DNA from: Rhizobium sp.
Lineage (GTDB): Bacteria > Pseudomonadota > Alphaproteobacteria > Rhizobiales > Rhizobiaceae
Reading direction: 5' to 3'
Length of the DNA stretch: 64,000 bases
NCBI GenBank assembly: GCA_003527225.1
Contig: DPXQ01000085.1
Location: 5,385 to 69,384, forward strand
Below the pieces are notes generated by a model. It saw only the letters and a list, made by a program, of their open reading frames with translations, was not told the DNA's origin and did not search any database. Each line of letters starts with the position of its first letter. Position 1 is the stretch's first letter. Shown piece after piece: positions 58,666-64,000 of this stretch. The position numbers and the translations under genes were made by a program.

Positions 58666-60576
58666 ATGGAAAGCAAGTATCTGGAAACCTACCAATCGTG
58701 GAAGGGTAGTCCGGAGGCATTCTGGGAGGAGCAGGCGACCAAGATCGATTGGTTCCGGCCCGCCGACAAGGTCTTCGACGGCAACGCCGGAACTTATGGC
58801 CGGTGGTTCGTCGGTGCCGAAACCAATACGTGTCACAATTGCGTCGACCGCCATGTCGAGGCCGGTCGGGGTGAGCAGGCAGCCGTGATCTATGACAGCC
58901 CAATGACTGGCGAGAAGACGCGCTTCACTTATTACGAAGTTCTTACAGAAGTGACGGCTATTGCCGCCGTGCTGAGGAACCACGGTGTGAAGAAAGGTGA
59001 CCGCGTGGTCATCTATATGCCAATGATTCCTGAAGCTGTATTCTCAATGCTCGCGTGTGCGCGGCTCGGCGCAATACACTCGGTGGTCTTCGGAGGTTTC
59101 GCCGCGCATGAGCTTGCAACCCGCATTGATGACTGCAACGCCAAGGTCGTGATCAGCGCCAGTTGTGGGTTGGAACCTGGGCGGATCGTCCCCTACAAGC
59201 CTCTGCTCGACCATGCGGTCGATATGGCGAACGTCAAGCCCGAGTATTGCTTCATCCTGCAGCGCGATCAATTGCATGCGCCGCTTCGCTACGAGCATGG
59301 GGACGTGGATTTCGCAAAGGCGATAGAGGCGGAGCGGATCAACGGTACTGTTGTTCCATGCGAGCCGGTACTCGCAACCGACCCGCTATATATCCTCTAT
59401 ACGTCTGGAACGACGGGTCAGCCGAAGGGTGTAGTTCGGGACAATGGGGGGCACATGGTGGCCTTGCAGTGGTCGATGGAGAATATTTACGGGGTGAAGC
59501 CTGGCGAAACATTCTGGGCTGCCTCCGATATTGGCTGGGTTGTCGGCCACTCCTACATCGTCTACGGGCCGCTTTTGGCGGGCAATACCACGGTGCTGTT
59601 CGAGGGCAAGCCGGTCGGGACGCCCGATGCCGGAACGTTCTGGCGTGTCGTTTCGGAATATGATGTGAAGACTCTGTTCACTGCCCCAACAGCTTTCCGG
59701 GCGATCCGCCGGGACGACCCTGATGGTGAGCTTGTGCGCAAGTATGACCTTTCGGGCATGCGGGCACTGTTCTTGGCCGGGGAGCGCGCCGACACGGAGA
59801 CGATCAAGTGGGCCGAGCAGATGCTCAACGTACCGGTCATCGATCACTGGTGGCAGACCGAGACTGGTTGGTCGGTCGCGGCCAACCCTGCGGGGCTCGG
59901 GTTCCTGCCCGTAAAATATGGATCTCCGGCCGTAGCTATGCCCGGATATGCCATCGAGGTGCTCGACGACTCCGGGCATCCGGTTGCCAACGGAACGCTC
60001 GGCAATATCGTCGTCAAGCTGCCGCTACCTCCCGGCTGCCTGGTGAGCTTCTGGAATGCTGACGACCGGTTTCGCTCGACATGTCTTGAGGAATTCCCGG
60101 GCTACTACAAGACCGCGGACGCTGGCATGGTCGATGACGATGGTTATGTCTTCGTGATGGCGCGAACGGACGACATCATCAATTGCGCCGGCCATCGGCT
60201 GTCGACCGGTGCCATGGAGGAAGTTGTAGCCATGCATCCGGATGTGGCGGAATGCGCAGTCATCGGCATCGCCGATAAGTTGAAGGGGCAGATTCCCTGC
60301 GGCTTCCTGGTACTGAAGAAGAATGTTTCTCGTGAAACATCAGCCATCTTCCGTGAGGTGGTGCAGCTCGTGCGTGATGAAATTGGACCGGTGGCAGCGT
60401 TCAAGACGGTGATGGTGGTCGAGCGCTTGCCCAAGACCCGCTCGGGCAAGATCTTGCGTGGTACGATGCAGAAAATAGCTGACGGGTTGCCATGGAAAAT
60501 GCCGGCAACCATAGATGATCCGGTAATCCTGGATGAAATTACGGGTGTGTTGAAACAGAACGGTATGGCCCAGTAG
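58666..60576 (+). CDS. prpE: Propionyl-CoA synthetase (PrpE-like)
   Basis: The 636-residue AMP-forming acyl-CoA synthetase has the nucleotide motif YTSGTTGQPKGVV, the WWQTETGW region, and the C-terminal catalytic lysine in [12 protein letters not shown], a site often controlled by acetylation. The start MESKYLETYQSWKGSPEAFW fits propionyl-CoA synthetases better than acetyl-CoA synthetase, which is encoded 1 kb downstream. It contains the parS variant at codons 553-558. A 6-bp inverted repeat (58632-58637 and 58644-58649) lies upstream. Substrate preference cannot be proved from sequence. Confidence 0.86.
   Translation: MESKYLETYQSWKGSPEAFWEEQATKIDWFRPADKVFDGNAGTYGRWFVGAETNTCHNCVDRHVEAGRGEQAAVIYDSPMTGEKTRFTYYEVLTEVTAIAAVLRNHGVKKGDRVVIYMPMIPEAVFSMLACARLGAIHSVVFGGFAAHELATRIDDCNAKVVISASCGLEPGRIVPYKPLLDHAVDMANVKPEYCFILQRDQLHAPLRYEHGDVDFAKAIEAERINGTVVPCEPVLATDPLYILYTSGTTGQPKGVVRDNGGHMVALQWSMENIYGVKPGETFWAASDIGWVVGHSYIVYGPLLAGNTTVLFEGKPVGTPDAGTFWRVVSEYDVKTLFTAPTAFRAIRRDDPDGELVRKYDLSGMRALFLAGERADTETIKWAEQMLNVPVIDHWWQTETGWSVAANPAGLGFLPVKYGSPAVAMPGYAIEVLDDSGHPVANGTLGNIVVKLPLPPGCLVSFWNADDRFRSTCLEEFPGYYKTADAGMVDDDGYVFVMARTDDIINCAGHRLSTGAMEEVVAMHPDVAECAVIGIADKLKGQIPCGFLVLKKNVSRETSAIFREVVQLVRDEIGPVAAFKTVMVVERLPKTRSGKILRGTMQKIADGLPWKMPATIDDPVILDEITGVLKQNGMAQ
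60324..60339. other. parS: parS-like site inside prpE, one mismatch
   Basis: TGTTTCTCGTGAAACA differs from parS only at position 7 (T for A), which breaks the central CACGTG. It lies about 9 kb from the perfect site and is read as Val-Ser-Arg-Glu-Thr. Position 7 is within the core contacted by ParB, so binding may be weaker than at the other sites. Confidence 0.65.
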
Positions 60577-60591
60577 TCAGACCACAAAATA

Positions 60592-60621
60592 AGCCCCGGC
60601 AGATCCGCTGCCGGGGCTTTT
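60592..60621. terminator. Terminator between prpE and trcR
   Basis: An 11-bp stem (agccccggcag at 60592-60602 with ctgccggggct at 60608-60618) is followed by tttt on plus and by an A/T-rich flank on minus (aaaat at 60586-60590). The genes converge here, so it may act in both directions. Confidence 0.88.
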
Positions 60622-60642
60622 GCAATACCTCCGCTGTCGGTC

Positions 60643-61344
60643 TCAGTACTGATCGTCGTCCTCGTCCTCGGGGTGGTTCGACTTGAGGGACTTCAGCTTG
60701 GCGAAGACCGCGTTGGCGTCGATTTCCTTTTCCTCTTCCTGCTGGAAGCCGTAGCCGAGATTTTCGGTTTCGGTTGCCGACTGCAGGGTGGCGCCCAACT
60801 CGGCTGCCGTTGGCAGCGGGCGGCCCTTTGAAGCCTTCTCCACTTCGAGGTCGAGATCAATCTGACTGCAAAGTCCGAGGGTGACGGGATCCATCGGCGT
60901 CAGGTTGGCCGAGTTCCAGTGGGTGCGATCACGAATTTGCTCGATCGTGCTCTTGGTCGTGCCGACGAGGCGCGAAATCTGCGCGTCTTTCAGTTCCGGA
61001 TGGTTACGAACCAGCCACAAAATAGCGTTGGGCCGATCCTGGCGCTTGGAGACGGGGGTATAACGAGGACCACGACGCTTGGAGTCGGGAACGCGAACTT
61101 TCGGCTCCTGCAGCTTCAGTTTGTGGTTCGGATCGGATTCGGCGCGTGCAATCTCCTCGCGGGAGAGTTGGCCAGTTGAAATAGGGTCCAGGCCCTTGAT
61201 GCCCTGTGCCGCTTCTCCGTCTGCGATGGCTTTGACCTCGAGCGGATGGAGCTTGCAGAACTGGGCGATCTGGTCGAATGACAACGCGGTATTGTCGACC
61301 AGCCATACGGCCGTTGCCTTTGGCATGAGCAATGTCTGAGCCAT
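60643..61344 (-). CDS. trcR: Cell cycle transcriptional regulator TrcR (DUF1013)
   Basis: The 233-residue protein belongs to DUF1013, a family restricted to alphaproteobacteria and named TrcR. It has a helix-turn-helix-like centre (RPNAILWLVRNHPELKDAQISRLVGTTKSTIEQIRDR), an N-terminal region MPKATAVWLVDNTALSFDQIAQFC, and an acidic C-terminus (EDEDDDQY). TrcR proteins act as cell-cycle regulators of transcription in this class. I use ATG 61344 (MAQTLLMPKATAVW), with gaagga upstream. It sits between two acyl-CoA synthetase genes. Confidence 0.9.
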   Translation of the reverse strand: MAQTLLMPKATAVWLVDNTALSFDQIAQFCKLHPLEVKAIADGEAAQGIKGLDPISTGQLSREEIARAESDPNHKLKLQEPKVRVPDSKRRGPRYTPVSKRQDRPNAILWLVRNHPELKDAQISRLVGTTKSTIEQIRDRTHWNSANLTPMDPVTLGLCSQIDLDLEVEKASKGRPLPTAAELGATLQSATETENLGYGFQQEEEKEIDANAVFAKLKSLKSNHPEDEDDDQY

Positions 61345-61581
61345 AGAAATAGTCCTTCTTTGCGTCCGCGCCGGGTGCCGCGGTCCGTGGGTATCAACCA
61401 CAATTTCCGGAAAATAATGTGCTCTATAGCCGCAATGGGACGAGATTGCAATTCTCCAGCATGCGAATGACCTTTGTCTAATTGCTGGGTTTGCCTGACC
61501 TGCTATGAATGTGGCACATATGGCCGAAGGTGGGATCTTTCGGTCTTAAGACATACTGGCGTTCTACATGAGGAGGAGTTC

Positions 61582-63534
<1,953 letters not shown>

Positions 63535-63558
63535 TGATTCTGTGTTGATGCCGAGATC

Positions 63559-63599
63559 GAAGTCTCCCTGCTGTCCTGTGGGGAGACTTCTTCTGTTTC
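63559..63599 (+). terminator. Rho-independent terminator of acs
   Basis: A 10-bp perfect stem (gaagtctccc at 63559-63568 with gggagacttc at 63581-63590) with a 12-base loop is followed by a T-rich tail (ttctgttt). It is 25 bp after the acs stop. Confidence 0.85.
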
Positions 63600-63640
63600 A
63601 GTCGGTCTATAAACAGGCGAGAAGTCCACAGAACGACGAT

Positions 63641-64000
63641 CTACTGGCAGGGGCGCATGTTCTTGCGGCCGCCGTCATATGGTTCGACAAGTCCCGAAGC
63701 AAGCAGCTCTTGCCCCGCATTGCGCCCATCGGCTAGCTGGATATCAGCGAGCACGCGTCCATAGTATTTGTCCCCCGATATATTCGCCAGCGAGAGGCCC
63801 GGCGACGTCGAGACCAGATCGGAAAGCGCGTCCATTGCGCGCTTTGCCGCGTGCCGATCTCCATCGCATTTCGAGCGCAGTTCAGGGGCGTCGATCCCGC
63901 GCAGCCGGACATAGGTTATGATGTAGTGCTCCGGCCATGGGGCGGCATTGACCATCAAGGTGTCGCCGTCGATCACGCGGATCAGTTCGGCTGCTACAGG
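63641..64000 (-). CDS. Thermonuclease (SNase-like) family protein, 5' end outside window
   Basis: The C-terminal 119 residues are visible; the reading frame is open to the window edge, so the N-terminus, including any signal peptide, lies beyond. The sequence matches the staphylococcal nuclease domain: metal-binding RVIDGDT, the catalytic RLRGIDAPELRSKC (Arg, Asp, Glu), and the second catalytic Arg in YGRVLADIQLADG. A GTG at 63976 is an internal codon rather than the start, as the RVIDGDT motif begins before it. The product is a sugar-nonspecific nuclease if catalytically intact, as the visible residues suggest. Confidence 0.85.
   Translation of the reverse strand, partial: PVAAELIRVIDGDTLMVNAAPWPEHYIITYVRLRGIDAPELRSKCDGDRHAAKRAMDALSDLVSTSPGLSLANISGDKYYGRVLADIQLADGRNAGQELLASGLVEPYDGGRKNMRPCQ

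Noticed and set aside
63535..63640. A short open frame between acs and the nuclease gene
   Set aside because: The stretch is mainly the acs terminator hairpin and its flanks; no ribosome-binding site or conserved product was seen.

Overview
The window is an unbroken stretch of conserved chromosomal genes from an alphaproteobacterium, almost certainly of the family Rhizobiaceae (Rhizobium, Agrobacterium, Sinorhizobium and relatives). The grounds are the gene order hisB-hisH-hisA-hisF-hisE-coaA, pckA divergent from chvI-chvG-hprK-EIIA-HPr, ahcY followed by a DivL-type kinase, and the block gyrB ... hemE ... mnmE-mnmG-rsmG-parA-parB, together with close similarity of many proteins to rhizobial families (AccD, PpsR, DUF2852, TrcR). 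The genus cannot be settled from this window. I saw no rRNA or tRNA gene, insertion sequence, prophage or CRISPR array.

Layout. 1-3.7 kb: end of the histidine operon and coaA. 3.7-7.1 kb: leftward genes alkB, kbp (BON-LysM), arfB and pckA. 7.4-11.3 kb: the ChvI/ChvG two-component system joined to a minimal regulatory PTS (HprK, EIIA, HPr). 11.5-25.1 kb: ahcY, divL (a kinase with Tyr in place of the phosphorylated His), a TsaE-AmgK fusion, murU, addB, addA and trxA. 25.1-31.6 kb: a leftward run folC, accD, trpA, trpB, trpF (transcribed trpF to folC), a YgjP-like metallopeptidase and a DUF2852 protein. 31.7-33.9 kb: PHA depolymerase and a nitroreductase. 34.0-44.2 kb: mostly leftward gyrB, xre, smr, mltA, timA, dnaQ, coaE, aroE, maf and ppsR, with rightward fxsA and secB. 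44.2-44.6 kb: the probable chromosomal replication origin. 44.6-53.5 kb: rightward hemE, hemJ, rho, mnmE, mnmG, rsmG, parA and parB. 53.5-57.7 kb: leftward leuS-lptE-holA. 57.9-64 kb: yggS, prpE, trcR (leftward), acs and the end of a nuclease gene.

The central theme is chromosome replication and segregation. A 404-bp gene-free region between ppsR and hemE carries one perfect and several near-perfect DnaA boxes, an AT-rich stretch and four GANTC methylation sites. Genes on its two sides mostly point away from it. Around it, over 26 kb, lie five sites matching the ParB-binding sequence parS (one perfect, four with a single mismatch), and parA-parB are within 10 kb. Three of the five lie inside genes (aroE, rsmG, prpE), and all three are read in the same phase, encoding Ser-Arg-Glu-Thr. 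The cell-cycle proteins DivL and TrcR and the essential ChvI/ChvG system are in the same window.

Nothing here looks horizontally acquired. The observations most worth following are the origin, the arrangement of the parS sites including their overlap with GANTC sites and with a hairpin at the end of gyrB, the TsaE-AmgK fusion beside murU, an AccD without its zinc-binding cysteines, and an MltA without a visible export signal.
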